A stretch of 64,000 bases of DNA from Crossaster papposus. Lineage: Eukaryota; Echinodermata; Asteroidea; Velatida; Solasteridae. Both the position numbers and the translations under genes were made by a program. The stretch spans positions 434,001-498,000 of the forward strand of contig JBAIAA010000030.1 of NCBI GenBank assembly GCA_037893245.1, given 5' to 3'. The stretch's first letter is position 1. Each line of letters begins with the position of its first letter. Positions 21,405-36,300 of the stretch are shown piece after piece. A model generated the notes under the pieces. That model was given only the letters and a program-made list of their open reading frames with translations. It was not told where the DNA came from and ran no database searches.

Positions 21405-24400
21405 TTTGAAACGCGTGTGTTAACGTTAAATTTTTCAGAAAATCGAAATAAAATACTAACAAAGCATGCCCCGGGTCAAATTGCTAATTTTGCCATTCCT
21501 GGAGGCCCCCCTCTATCTCCTAACACCCAGCCCCTTCCCGGAGCATGCTTTCCTTCATGCCCTTATTTGTGGGCGGGGATTGTGTGCACAAACCTATGGC
21601 GAATTTGAAACGCGTGTGTTAACGTTACAATTTTCAGAAAATCGAAATAAAATACTAACAAAGCATGCCCCAGGTCAAATTGCAAATTTTGACATTCCTG
21701 GAGGCCCCCCTCTATCTCCTAACACCCAGCCCCTTCCCGGGGCATGCTTTCCTTCATGCCCTTATTTGTGGGCGGGGATTGTGTGCACAAACCTATGGCG
21801 AATTTGAAACGCGTGTGTTAACGTTAACATTTTCAGAAAATCGAAATAAAATACTAACAAAGCATGCCCCGGGTCAAATTGCTAATTTTGCCATTCCTGG
21901 AGGCCCCCCTCTATCCCCTAACACCCAGCCCCTTCCCGGGGCATGCTTTCCTTCATGCCCTTATTTGTGGGCGGGGATTGTGTGCACAAACCTATGGCGA
22001 ATTTGAAACGCGTGTGTTAACGTTAACATTTTCAGAAATCGAAATAAAATACTAACAAAGCATGCCCCGGGTCAAATTGCTAAATTTGCCATTCCTGGGG
22101 GCCCCCCTCTATCTCCTAACACCCAGCCCCTTCCCGGGGCATGCTTTCCTTCATGCCCTTATTTGTGGGCGGGGATTGTGTGCACAAACCTATGGCGAAT
22201 TTGAAACGCGTGTGTTAACGTTACAATTTTCAGAAAATCGAAATAAAATACTAACAAAGCATGCCCCGGGTCAAATTGCTAATTTTGCCATTCCTGGAGG
22301 CCCCCCCTCTATCTCCTAACACCCAGCCCCTTCCCGGGGCATGCTTTCCTTCATGCCCTTATTTGTGGGCGGGGATTGTGTGCACAAACCTATGGCGAAT
22401 TTGAAACGCGTGTGTTAACGTTACATTTTTCAGAAAATCGAAATAAAATACTAACAAAGCATGCCCCGGGTCAAATTGCTAATTTTGCCATTCCTGGAGG
22501 CCCCCTTCTATCTCCTAACACCCAGCCCCTTCCCGGGGCATGCTTTCCTTCATGCCCTTATTTGTGGGCGGGGATTGTGTGCACAAACCTATGGCGAATT
22601 TGAAACGCGTGTGTTAACGTTAACATTTTCAGAAAATCGAAATAAAATACTAACAAAGCATGCCCCGGGTCAAATTGCTAATTTTGCCATTCCTGGAGGC
22701 CCCCCTCTATCTCCTAACACCCAGCCCCTTCCCGGGGCATGCTTTCCTTCATGCCCTTATTTGTGGGCGGGGATTGTGTGCACAAACCTATGGCGAATTT
22801 GAAACGCGTGTGTTAACGTTAAAATTTTCAGAAAATCGAAATAAAATACTAACACAGCATGCCCCGGGTCAAATTGCTAATTTTGCCATTCCTTGAGGCC
22901 CCCCTCTATCTCCTAACACCCAGCCCCTTCCCGGGGCATGCTTTCCTTCATGCCCTTATTTGTGGGCGGGGATTGTGTGCACAAACCTATGGCGAATTTG
23001 AAACGCGTGTGTTAACGTTACATTTTTCAGAAAATCGAAATAAAATACTAACAAAGCATGCCCCGGGTCAAATTGCTAATTTTGCCATTCCTGGAGGCCC
23101 CCCTCTATCCCCCAACACCCAGCCCCTTCCCGGGGCATGCTTTCCTTCATGCCCTTATTTGTGGGCGGGGATTGTTTGCACAAACCTATGGCGAATTTGA
23201 AACGCGTGTGTTAACGTTAACATTTTCAGAAAATCGAAATAAAATACTAACAAAGCATGCCCCGGGTCAAATTGCTAATTTTGCCATTCCTGGAGGCCCC
23301 CCTCTATCTCCTAACACCCAACCCCTTCCCGGGGCATGCTTTCCTTCATGCCCTTATTTGTGGGCGGGGATTGTGTGCACAAACCTATGGCGAATTTGAA
23401 ACGCGTGTGTTAACGTTAACATTTTCAGAAAATCGAAATAAAATACTAACAAAGCATGCCCCGGGTCAAATTGCTAATTTTGCCATTCCTGGAGGCCCCC
23501 CTCTATCTCCTAACACCCAGCCCCTTCACGGGGCATCCTTTCCTTCATGCCCTTATTTGTGGGCGGGGATTGTGTGCACAAACCTATGGCGAATTTGAAA
23601 CGCGTGTGTTAACGTTACAATTTTCAGAAAATCGAAATAAAATACTAACAAAGCATGCCCCGGGTCAAATTGCTAATTTTGCCATTCCTGGAGGCCCCCC
23701 CTCTATCTCCTAACACCCAGCCCCTTCCCGGGGCATGCTTTCCTTCATGCCCTTATTTGTGGGCGGGGATTGTGTGCACAAACCTATGGCGAATTTGAAA
23801 CGCGTGTGTTAACGTTAACATTTTCAGAAAATCGAAATAAAATACTAACAAAGCATGCCCCGGGTCAAATTGCTAATTTTGCCATTCCTGGAGGCCCCCC
23901 TCTATCTCCTATCACCAGACCCCTTCCCGGGGCATGCTTTCCTTCATGCCCTTATTTGTGGGCGGGGATTGTGTGCACAAACCTATGGCGAATTTGAAAC
24001 GCGTGTGTTAACGTTAACATTTTCAGAAAATCGAAATAAAATACTAACAAAGCATGCCCCGGGTCAAATTGCTAATTTTGCCATTCCTGGGGGCCCCCCT
24101 CTATCTCCTAACACCCAGCCCCTTCACGGGGCATGCTTTCCTTCATGCCCTTATTTGTGGGCGGGGATTGTGTGCACAAACCTATGGCGAATTTGAAACG
24201 CGTGTGTTAACGTTAACATTTTCAGAAAATCGAAATAAAATACTAACAAAGCATGCCCCGGGTCAAATTGCTAATTTTGCCATTCCTGGAGGCCCCCCTC
24301 TATCTCCTAACACCCAGCCCCTTCCCGGGGCATGCTTTCCTTCATGCCCTTATTTGTGGGCGGGGATTGTGTGCACAAACCTATGGCGAATTTGAAACGC

Positions 24401-27400
24401 GTGTGTTAACGTTAACATTTTCAGAAAATCGAAATAAAATACTAACAAAGCATGCCCCGGGTCAAATTGCTAATTTTGCCATTCCTTGAGGCCCCCCTCT
24501 ATCTCCTAACACCCAGCCCCTTCCCGGGGCATGCTTTCCTTCATGCCCTTATTTGTGGGCGGGGATTGTGTGCACAAACCTATGGCGAATTTGAAACGCG
24601 TGTGTTAACGTTAACATTTTCAGAAAATCGAAATAAAATACTAACAAAGCATGCCCCGGGTCAAATTGCTAATTTTGCCATTCCTGGAGGCCCCCCTCTA
24701 TCTCCTAACACCCAACCCCTTCCCGGGGCATGCTTTCCTTCATGCCCTTATTTGTGGGCGGGGATTGTGTGCACAAACCTATGGCGAATTTGAAACGCGT
24801 GTGTTAACGTTAACATTTTCAGAAAATCGAAATAAACTACTAACAAAGCATGCCCCGGGTCAAATTGCAAATTTTGCCATTCCTGGAGGCCCCCCTCTAT
24901 CTCCTAACACCCAGCCCCTTCACGGGGCATGCTTTCCTTCATGCCCTTATTTGTGGGCGGGGATTGTGTGCACAAACCTATGGCGAATTTGAAACGCGTG
25001 TGTTAACGTTACAATTTTCAGAAAATCGAAATAAAATACTAACAAAGCATGCCCCGGGTCAAATTGCTAATTTTGCCATTCCTGGAGGCCCCCCCTCTAT
25101 CTCCTAACACCCAGCCCCTTCCCGGGGCATGCTTTCCTTCATGCCCTTATTTGTGGGCGGGGATTGTGTGCACAAACCTATGGCGAATTTGAAACGCGTG
25201 TGTTAACGTTACATTTTTCAGAAAATCGAAATAAAATACTAACAAAGCATGCCCCGGCTCAAATTGCTAATTTTGCCATTCCTGGAGGCCCCCTTCTATC
25301 TCCTAACACCCAGCCCCTTCCCGGGGCATGCTTTCCTTCATGCCCTTATTTGTGGGCGGCGATTGTGTGCACAAACCTATGGCGAATTTGAAACGCGTGT
25401 GTTAACGTTAACATTTTCAGAAAATCGAAATAAAATACTAACAAAGCATGCCCCGGGTCAAATTGCTAATTTTGCCATTCCTGGAGGCCCCCCTCTATCT
25501 CCTAACACCCAGCCCCTTCCCGGGGCATGCTTTCCTTCATGCCCTTATTTGTGGGCGGGGATTGTGTGCACAAACCTATGGCGAATTTGAAACGCGTGTG
25601 TTAAAGTTAACATTTTCAGAAAATCGAAATAAAATACTAACAAAGCATGCCCCGGGTCAAATTGCTAATTTTGCCATTCCTGGAGGCCCCCCTCTATCTC
25701 CTAACACCCAGCCCCTTCCCGGGGCATGCTTTCCTTCATGCCCTTATTTGTGGGCGGGGATTGTGTGCACAAACCTATGGCGAATTTGAAACGCGTGTGT
25801 TAACGTTAAAATTTTCAGAAAATCTAAATAAAATACTAACACAGCATGCCCCGGGTCAAATTGCTAATTTTGCCATTCCTTGAGGCCCCCCTCTATCTCC
25901 TAACACCCAGCCCCTTCCCGGGGCATGCTTTCCTTCATGCCCTTATTTGTGGGCGGGGATTGTGTGCACAAACCTATGGCGAATTTGAAACGCGTGTGTT
26001 AACGTTACATTTTTCAGAAAATCGAAATAAAATACTAACAAAGCATGCCCCGGGTCAAATTGCTAATTTTGCCATTCCTGGAGGCCCCCCTCTATCCCCT
26101 AACACCCAGCCCCTTCCCGGGGCATGCTTTCCTTCATGCCCTTATTTATGGGCGGGGATTGTGTGCACAAACCTATGGCGAATTTGAAACGCGTGTGTTA
26201 ACGTTAACATTTTCAGAAAATCGAAATAAAATACTAACAAAGCATGCCCCGGGTCAAATTGCTAATTTTGCCATTTCTGGAGGCCCCCCTCTATCTCCTA
26301 ACACCCAACCCCTTCCCGGGGCATGCTTTCCTTCATGCCCTTATTTGTGGGCGGGGATTGTGTGCACAAACCTATGGCAAATTTGAAACGCGTGTGTTAA
26401 CGTTAACATTTTCAGAAAATCGAAATAAAATACTAACAAAGCATGCCCCGGGTCAAATTGCTAATTTTGCCATTCCTGGAGGCCCCCCTCTATCTCCTAA
26501 CACCCAGCCCCTTCACGGGGCATGCTTTCCTTCATGCCCTTATTTGTGGGCGGGGATTGTGTGCACAAACCTATGGCGAATTTGAAACGCGTGTGTTAAC
26601 GTTACAATTTTCAGAAAATCGAAATAAAATACTAACAAAGCATGCCCCGGGTCAAATTGCTAATTTTGCCATTCCTGGAGGCCCCCCCTCTATCTCCTAA
26701 CACCCAGCCCCTTCCCGGGGCATGCTTTCCTTCATGCCCTTATTTGTGGGCGGGGATTGTGTGCACAAACCTATGGCGAATTTGAAACGCGTGTGTTAAC
26801 GTTACATTTTTCAGAAAATCGAAATAAAATACTAACAAAGCATGCCCCGGGTCAAATTGCTAATTTTGCCATTCCTGGAGGCCCCCTTCTATCTCCTAAC
26901 ACCCAGCCCCTTCCCGGGGCATGCTTTCCTTCATGCCCTTATTTGTGGGCGGGGATTGTGTGCACAAACCTATGGCGAATTTGAAACGCGTGTGTTAACG
27001 TTAACATTTTCAGAAAATCGAAATAAAATACTAACAAAGCATGCCCCGGGTCAAATTGCTAATTTTGCCATTCCTGGAGGCCCCCCTCTATCTCCTAACA
27101 CCCAGCACCTTCCCGGGGCATGCTTTCCTTCATGCCCTTATTTGTGGGCGGGGATTGTGTGCACAAACCTATGGCGAATTTGAAACGCGTGTGTTAACGT
27201 TAAAATTTTCAGAAAATCGAAATAAAATACTAACACAGCATGCCCCGGGTCAAATTGCTAATTTTGCCATTCCTTGAGGCCCCCCTCTATCTCCTAACAC
27301 CCAGCCCCTTCCCGGGGCATGCTTTCCTTCATGCCCTTATTTGTGGGCGGGGATTGTGTGCACAAACCTATGGCGAATTTGAAACGCGTGTGTTAACGTT

Positions 27401-30359
27401 AACATTTTCAGAAAATCGAAATAAAATACTAACAAAGCATGCCCCGGGTCAAATTGCTAATTTTGCCATTCCTGGAGGCCCCCCTCTATCTCCTAACACC
27501 CAACCCCTTCCCGGGGCATGCTTTCCTTCATGCCCTTATTTGTGGGCGGGGATTGTGTGCACAAACCTATGGCGAATTTAAAACGCGTGTGTTAACGTTA
27601 ACATTTTCAGAAAATCGAAATAAAATACTAACAAAGCATGCCCCGGGTCAAATTGCTAATTTTGCCATTCCTGGAGGCCCCCCTCTATCTCCTAACACCC
27701 AGCCCCTTCACGGGGCATGCTTTCCTTCATGCCCTTATTTGTGGGCGGGGATTGTGTGCACAAACCTATGGCGAATTTGAAACGCGTGTGTTAACGTTAA
27801 CATTTTCAGAAAATCGAAATAAAATACTAACAAAGCATGCCCCGGGTCAAATTGCTAATTTTGCCATTCCTGGAGGCCCCCCTCTATCTCCTAACACCCA
27901 GCCCCTTCCCGGGGCATGCTTTCCTTCATGCCCTTATTTGTGGGCGGGGATTGTGTGCACAAACCTATGGCGAATTTGAAACGCGTGTGTTAACGTTAAA
28001 ATTTTCAGAAAATCGAAATAAAATACTAACACAGCATGCCCCGGGTCAAATTGCTAATTTTGCCATTCCTTGAGGCCCCCCTCTATCTCCCAACACCCAG
28101 CCCCTTCCCGGAGCATGCTTTCCTTCATGCTCTTATTTGTGGGCGGGGATTGTGTGCACAAACCTATGGCGAATTTGAAACGCGTGTGTTAACGTTAAAT
28201 TTTTCAGAAAATCGAAATAAAATACTAACAAAGCATGCCCCAGGTCAAATTGCTAATTTTGACATTCCTGGAGGCCCCCCTCTGTCTCCTAACACCCAGC
28301 CCCTTCCCGGGGCATGCTTTCCTTCATGCCCTTATTTGTGGGCGGGGATTGTGTGCACAAACCTATGGCGAATTTGAAACGCGTGTGTTAACGTTAACAT
28401 TTTCAGAAAATCGAAATAAAATACTAACAAAGCATGCCCCTGGTCAAATTGCTAATTTTGCCATTCCTGGAGGCCCCCCTCTATCTCCTAACACCCAGCC
28501 CCTTCCCGGGGCATGCTTTCCTTCATGCCCTTATTTGTGGGCGGGGATTGTGTGCACAAACCTATGGCGAATTTGAAACGCGTGTGTTAACGTTAAAATG
28601 TTCAGAAAATCGAAATAAAATACTAACAAAGCATGCCCCGGGTCAAATTGCTAATTTTGCCATTCCTGGAGGCCCCCCTCTATCTCCTAACACCCAGCCC
28701 CTTCCCGGGGCATGCTTTCCTTCATGCCCTTATTTGTGGGCGGGGATTGTGTGCACAAACCTATGGCGAATTTGAAACGCGTGTGTTAACGTTAAAATTT
28801 TCAGAAAATCGAAATAAAATACTAACAAAGCATGCCCGGGTCAAATTGCTAATTTTGACATTCCTGGAGGCCCCCCTCTATCTCCTAACACCCAGCCCCT
28901 TCCCGGGGCATGCTTTCCTTAATGCCCTTATTTGTGGGCGGGGATTGTGTGCACAAACCTATGGCGAATTTGAAACGCGTGTGTTAACGTTAACATTTTC
29001 AGAAAATCGAAATAAAATACTGACAAAGCATGCCACGGGTCAAATTGCTAATTTTGCCATTCCTGGAGGCCCCCCTATATCTCCTAACACCCAGCCCCTT
29101 CCCGGGGCATGCTTTCCTTCATGCCCTTATTTGTGGGCGGGATTGTGTGCACAAACCCATGGCGAATTTGAAACGCGTGTGTTAACGTTAAAATTTGCAG
29201 AAAATTGAAATAAAATACTAACAAAGCATGCCCCGGGTCAAATTGCTAATTTTGCCATTCCTGGAGGCCCCCCTCTATCTCCTAACACCCAACCCCTTCC
29301 CGGGGCGTGCTTTCCTTCATGCCCTTATTTGTGGGCGGGGATTGTGTGCACAAACCTATGGCGAATTTGAAACGCGTGTGTTAACGTTAACATTTTCAGA
29401 AAATCGAAATAAAATACTAACAAAGCATGCCCCGGGTCAAATTGCTAATTTTGCCATTCCTGGAGGCCCCCCTCTATCTCCTAACACCCAGCCCCTTCCC
29501 GGGGCATGCTTTCCTTCATGCCCTTATTTGTGGGCGGGGATTGTGTGCACACACCTATGGCGAATTTGAAACGCGTGTGTTAACGTTACAATTGTCAGAA
29601 AATCGAAATAAAATACTAACAAAGCATGCCCCGGGTCAAATTGCTAATTTTGCCATTCCTGGAGGCCCCCCTCTATCTCCTAACACCCAGCCCCTTCCCG
29701 GGGCATGCTTTCCTTCATGCCCTTATTTGTGGGCGGGGATTGTGTGCACAAACCTATGGCGAATTTGAAACGCGTGTGTTAACGTTAACATTTTCAGAAG
29801 ATCGAAATAAAATACTAACAAAGCATGCCCCGGGTCAAATTGCTAATTTTGCCATTCCTGGAGGCCCCCCTCTATCTCCTAACACCCAGCCCCTTCCCGG
29901 GGCATGCTTTCCTTCATGCCCTTATTTGTGGGCGGGGATTGTGTGCACAAACCTATGGCGAATTTGAAACGCGTGTGTTAACGTTAAAATTTTCAGAAAA
30001 TCGAAATAAAATACTAACAAAGCATGCCCCGGGTCAAATTGCTAATTTTGCCATTCCTGGAGGCCCCCTCTATCTCCTAACACCCAGCCCCTTCCCGGGG
30101 CATGCTTTCCTTCATGCCCTTATTTGTGGGCGGGGATTGTGTGCACAAACCTATGGCGAATTTGAAACGCGTGTGTTAACGTTAACATTTTCAGAAAATC
30201 GAAATAAAATACTAACAAAGCATGCCCCGGGTCAAATTGCTAATTTTGCCATTCCTGGAGGCCCCCCTCTATCTCCTAACACCCAACCCCTTCCCGGGGC
30301 ATGCTTTCCTTCATGCCCTTATTTGTGGGCGGGGATTGTGTGCACAAACCTATGGCGAA
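21405..30359 (+). repeat. Large duplicated block D1 (8,955 bp, 45 monomers)
   Basis: First copy of a long tandem duplication. Private variants shared with D2 in the same order: gattgtttgca near 23170, ctatcaccagacccc near 23908, ccccggctc and gggcggcgatt near 25254-25360, ttaaagttaac at 25601, aatctaaat at 25822, tttatgggc at 26147, ccatttctgg at 26271, catgctctt at 28127, ctctgtctcc at 28281, catgcccgggtc at 28830, aatactgac at 29017 and ggggcgtgc at 29302. Inside, B-type cassettes recur about every 1.4-1.6 kb (cttcacgggg at 23523, 24122, 24917, 26510). Confidence 0.92.
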
Positions 30360-33300
30360 TTTGAAACGCGTGTGTTAACGTTAAATTTTTCAGAAAATCG
30401 AAATAAAATACTAACAAAGCATGCCCCGGGTCAAATTGCTAATTTTGCCATTCCTGGAGGCCCCCCTCTATCTCCTAACACCCAGCCCCTTCCCGGAGCA
30501 TGCTTTCCTTCATGCCCTTATTTGTGGGCGGGGATTGTGTGCACAAACCTATGGCGAATTTGAAACGCGTGTGTTAACGTTACAATTTTCAGAAAATCGA
30601 AATAAAATACTAACAAAGCATGCCCCAGGTCAAATTGCAAATTTTGACATTCCTGGAGGCCCCCCTCTATCTCCTAACACCCAGCCCCTTCCCGGGGCAT
30701 GCTTTCCTTCATGCCCTTATTTGTGGGCGGGGATTGTGTGCACAAACCTATGGCGAATTTGAAACGCGTGTGTTAACGTTAACATTTTCAGAAAATCGAA
30801 ATAAAATACTAACAAAGCATGCCCCGGGTCAAATTGCTAATTTTGCCATTCCTGGAGGCCCCCCTCTATCCCCTAACACACAGCCCCTTCCCGGGGCATG
30901 CTTTCCTTCATGCCCTTATTTGTGGGCGGGGATTGTGTGCACAAACCTATGGCGAATTTGAAACGCGTGTGTTAACGTTAACATTTTCAGAAATCGAAAT
31001 AAAATACTAACAAAGCATGCCCCGGGTCAAATTGCTAAATTTGCCATTCCTGGAGGCCCCCCTCTATCTCCTAACACCCAGCCCCTTCCCGGGGCATGCT
31101 TTCCTTCATGCCCTTATTTGTGGGCGGGGATTGTGTGCACAAACCTATGGCGAATTTGAAACGCGTGTGTTAACGTTACAATTTTCAGAAAATCGAAATA
31201 AAATACTAACAAAGCATGCCCCGGGTCAAATTGCTAATTTTGCCATTCCTGGAGGCCCCCCCTCTATCTCCTAACACCCAGCCCCTTCCCGGGGCATGCT
31301 TTCCTTCATGCCCTTATTTGTGGGCGGGGATTGTGTGCACAAACCTATGGCGAATTTGAAACGCGTGTGTTAACGTTACATTTTTCAGAAAATCGAAATA
31401 AAATACTAACAAAGCATGCCCCGGGTCAAATTGCTAATTTTGCCATTCCTGGAGGCCCCCTTCTATCTCCTAACACCCAGCCCCTTCCCGGGGCATGCTT
31501 TCCTTCATGCCCTTATTTGTGGGCGGGGATTGTGTGCACAAACCTATGGCGAATTTGAAACGCGTGTGTTAACGTTAACATTTTCAGAAAATCGAAATAA
31601 AATACTAACAAAGCATGCCCCGGGTCAAATTGCTAATTTTGCCATTCCTGGAGGCCCCCCTCTATCTCCTAACACCCAGCCCCTTCCCGGGGCATGCTTT
31701 CCTTCATGCCCTTATTTGTGGGCGGGGATTGTGTGCACAAACCTATGGCGAATTTGAAACGCGTGTGTTAACGTTAAAATTTTCAGAAAATCGAAATAAA
31801 ATACTAACACAGCATGCCCCGGGTCAAATTGCTAATTTTGCCATTCCTTGAGGCCCCCCTCTATCTCCTAACACCCAGCCCCTTCCCGGGGCATGCTTTC
31901 CTTCATGCCCTTATTTGTGGGCGGGGATTGTGTGCACAAACCTATGGCGAATTTGAAACGCGTGTGTTAACGTTACATTTTTCAGAAAATCGAAATAAAA
32001 TACTAACAAAGCATGCCCCGGGTCAAATTGCTAATTTTGCCATTCCTGGAGGCCCCCCTCTATCCCCCAACACCCAGCCCCTTCCCGGGGCATGCTTTCC
32101 TTCATGCCCTTATTTGTGGGCGGGGATTGTTTGCACAAACCTATGGCGAATTTGAAACGCGTGTGTTAACGTTAACATTTTCAGAAAATCGAAATAAAAT
32201 ACTAACAAAGCATGCCCCGGGTCAAATTGCTAATTTTGCCATTCCTGGAGGCCCCCCTCTATCTCCTAACACCCAACCCCTTCCCGGGGCATGCTTTCCT
32301 TCATGCCCTTATTTGTGGGCGGGGATTGTGTGCACAAACCTATGGCGAATTTGAAACGCGTGTGTTAACGTTAACATTTTCAGAAAATCGAAATAAAATA
32401 CTAACAAAGCATGCCCCGGGTCAAATTGCTAATTTTGCCATTCCTGGAGGCCCCCCTCTATCTCCTATCACCAGACCCCTTCCCGGGGCATGCTTTCCTT
32501 CATGCCCTTATTTGTGGGCGGGGATTGTGTGCACAAACCTATGGCGAATTTGAAACGCGTGTGTTAACGTTAACATTTTCAGAAAATCGAAATAAAATAC
32601 TAACAAAGCATGCCCCGGGTCAAATTGCTAATTTTGCCATTCCTGGGGGCCCCCCTCTATCTCCTAACACCCAGCCCCTTCACGGGGCATGCTTTCCTTC
32701 ATGCCCTTATTTGTGGGCGGGGATTGTGTGCACAAACCTATGGCGAATTTGAAACGCGTGTGTTAACGTTAACATTTTCAGAAAATCGAAATAAAATACT
32801 AACAAAGCATGCCCCGGGTCAAATTGCTAATTTTGCCATTCCTGGAGGCCCCCCTCTATCTCCTAACACCCAGCCCCTTCCCGGGGCATGCTTTCCTTCA
32901 TGCCCTTATTTGTGGGCGGGGATTGTGTGCACAAACCTATGGCGAATTTGAAACGCGTGTGTTAACGTTAACATTTTCAGAAAATCGAAATAAAATACTA
33001 ACAAAGCATGCCCCGGGTCAAATTGCTAATTTTGCCATTCCTTGAGGCCCCCCTCTATCTCCTAACACCCAGCCCCTTCCCGGGGCATGCTTTCCTTCAT
33101 GCCCTTATTTGTGGGCGGGGATTGTGTGCACAAACCTATGGCGAATTTGAAACGCGTGTGTTAACGTTAACATTTTCAGAAAATCGAAATAAAATACTAA
33201 CAAAGCATGCCCCGGGTCAAATTGCTAATTTTGCCATTCCTGGAGGCCCCCCTCTATCTCCTAACACCCAACCCCTTCCCGGGGCATGCTTTCCTTCATG

Positions 33301-36300
33301 CCCTTATTTGTGGGCGGGGATTGTGTGCACAAACCTATGGCGAATTTGAAACGCGTGTGTTAACGTTAACATTTTCAGAAAATCGAAATAAAATACTAAC
33401 AAAGCATGCCCCGGGTCAAATTGCAAATTTTGCCATTCCTGGAGGCCCCCCTCTATCTCCTAACACCCAGCCCCTTCACGGGGCATGCTTTCCTTCATGC
33501 CCTTATTTGTGGGCGGGGATTGTGTGCACAAACCTATGGCGAATTTGAAACGCGTGTGTTAACGTTACAATTTTCAGAAAATCGAAATAAAATACTAACA
33601 AAGCATGCCCCGGGTCAAATTGCTAATTTTGCCATTCCTGGAGGCCCCCCCTCTATCTCCTAACACCCAGCCCCTTCCCGGGGCATGCTTTCCTTCATGC
33701 CCTTATTTGTGGGCGGGGATTGTGTGCACAAACCTATGGCGAATTTGAAACGCGTGTGTTAACGTTACATTTTTCAGAAAATCGAAATAAAATACTAACA
33801 AAGCATGCCCCGGCTCAAATTGCTAATTTTGCCATTCCTGGAGGCCCCCTTCTATCTCCTAACACCCAGCCCCTTCCCGGGGCATGCTTTCCTTCATGCC
33901 CTTATTTGTGGGCGGCGATTGTGTGCACAAACCTATGGCGAATTTGAAACGCGTGTGTTAACGTTAACATTTTCAGAAAATCGAAATAAAATACTAACAA
34001 AGCATGCCCCGGGTCAAATTGCTAATTTTGCCATTCCTGGAGGCCCCCCTCTATCTCCTAACACCCAGCCCCTTCCCGGGGCATGCTTTCCTTCATGCCC
34101 TTATTTGTGGGCGGGGATTGTGTGCACAAACCTATGGCGAATTTGAAACGCGTGTGTTAAAGTTAACATTTTCAGAAAATCGAAATAAAATACTAACAAA
34201 GCATGCCCCGGGTCAAATTGCTAATTTTGCCATTCCTGGAGGCCCCCCTCTATCTCCTAACACCCAGCCCCTTCCCGGGGCATGCTTTCCTTCATGCCCT
34301 TATTTGTGGGCGGGGATTGTGTGCACAAACCTATGGCGAATTTGAAACGCGTGTGTTAACGTTAAAATTTTCAGAAAATCTAAATAAAATACTAACACAG
34401 CATGCCCCGGGTCAAATTGCTAATTTTGCCATTCCTTGAGGCCCCCCTCTATCTCCTAACACCCAGCCCCTTCCCGGGGCATGCTTTCCTTCATGCCCTT
34501 ATTTGTGGGCGGGGATTGTGTGCACAAACCTATGGCGAATTTGAAACGCGTGTGTTAACGTTACATTTTTCAGAAAATCGAAATAAAATACTAACAAAGC
34601 ATGCCCCGGGTCAAATTGCTAATTTTGCCATTCCTGGAGGCCCCCCTCTATCCCCTAACACCCAGCCCCTTCCCGGGGCATGCTTTCCTTCATGCCCTTA
34701 TTTATGGGCGGGGATTGTGTGCACAAACCTATGGCGAATTTGAAACGCGTGTGTTAACGTTAACATTTTCAGAAAATCGAAATAAAATACTAACAAAGCA
34801 TGCCCCGGGTCAAATTGCTAATTTTGCCATTTCTGGAGGCCCCCCTCTATCTCCTAACACCCAACCCCTTCCCGGGGCATGCTTTCCTTCATGCCCTTAT
34901 TTGTGGGCGGGGATTGTGTGCACAAACCTATGGCGAATTTGAAACGCGTGTGTTAACGTTAACATTTTCAGAAAATCGAAATAAAATACTAACAAAGCAT
35001 GCCCCGGGTCAAATTGCTAATTTTGCCATTCCTGGAGGCCCCCCTCTATCTCCTAACACCCAGCCCCTTCACGGGGCATGCTTTCCTTCATGCCCTTATT
35101 TGTGGGCGGGGATTGTGTGCACAAACCTATGGCGAATTTGAAACGCGTGTGTTAACGTTACAATTTTCAGAAAATCGAAATAAAATACTAACAAAGCATG
35201 CCCCGGGTCAAATTGCTAATTTTGCCATTCCTGGAGGCCCCCCCTCTATCTCCTAACACCCAGCCCCTTCCCGGGGCATGCTTTCCTTCATGCCCTTATT
35301 TGTGGGCGGGGATTGTGTGCACAAACCTATGGCGAATTTGAAACGCGTGTGTTAACGTTACATTTTTCAGAAAATCGAAATAAAATACTAACAAAGCATG
35401 CCCCGGGTCAAATTGCTAATTTTGCCATTCCTGGAGGCCCCCTTCTATCTCCTAACACCCAGCCCCTTCCCGGGGCATGCTTTCCTTCATGCCCTTATTT
35501 GTGGGCGGGGATTGTGTGCACAAACCTATGGCGAATTTGAAACGCGTGTGTTAACGTTAACATTTTCAGAAAATCGAAATAAAATACTAACAAAGCATGC
35601 CCCGGGTCAAATTGCTAATTTTGCCATTCCTGGAGGCCCCCCTCTATCTCCTAACACCCAGCCCCTTCCCGGGGCATGCTTTCCTTCATGCCCTTATTTG
35701 TGGGCGGGGATTGTGTGCACAAACCTATGGCGAATTTGAAACGCGTGTGTTAACGTTAAAATTTTCAGAAAATCGAAATAAAATACTAACACAGCATGCC
35801 CCGGGTCAAATTGCTAATTTTGCCATTCCTTGAGGCCCCCCTCTATCTCCTAACACCCAGCCCCTTCCCGGGGCATGCTTTCCTTCATGCCCTTATTTGT
35901 GGGCGGGGATTGTGTGCACAAACCTATGGCGAATTTGAAACGCGTGTGTTAACGTTACATTTTTCAGAAAATCGAAATAAAATACTAACAAAGCATGCCC
36001 CGGGTCAAATTGCTAATTTTGCCATTCCTGGAGGCCCCCCTCTATCCCCTAACACCCAGCCCCTTCCCGGGGCATGCTTTCCTTCATGCCCTTATTTGTG
36101 GGCGGGGATTGTGTGCACAAACCTATGGCGAATTTGAAACGCGTGTGTTAACGTTAACATTTTCAGAAAATCGAAATAAAATACTAACAAAGCATGCCCC
36201 GGGTCAAATTGCTAATTTTGCCATTCCTGGAGGCCCCCCTCTATCTCCTAACACCCAACCCCTTCCCGGGGCATGCTTTCCTTCATGCCCTTATTTGTGG

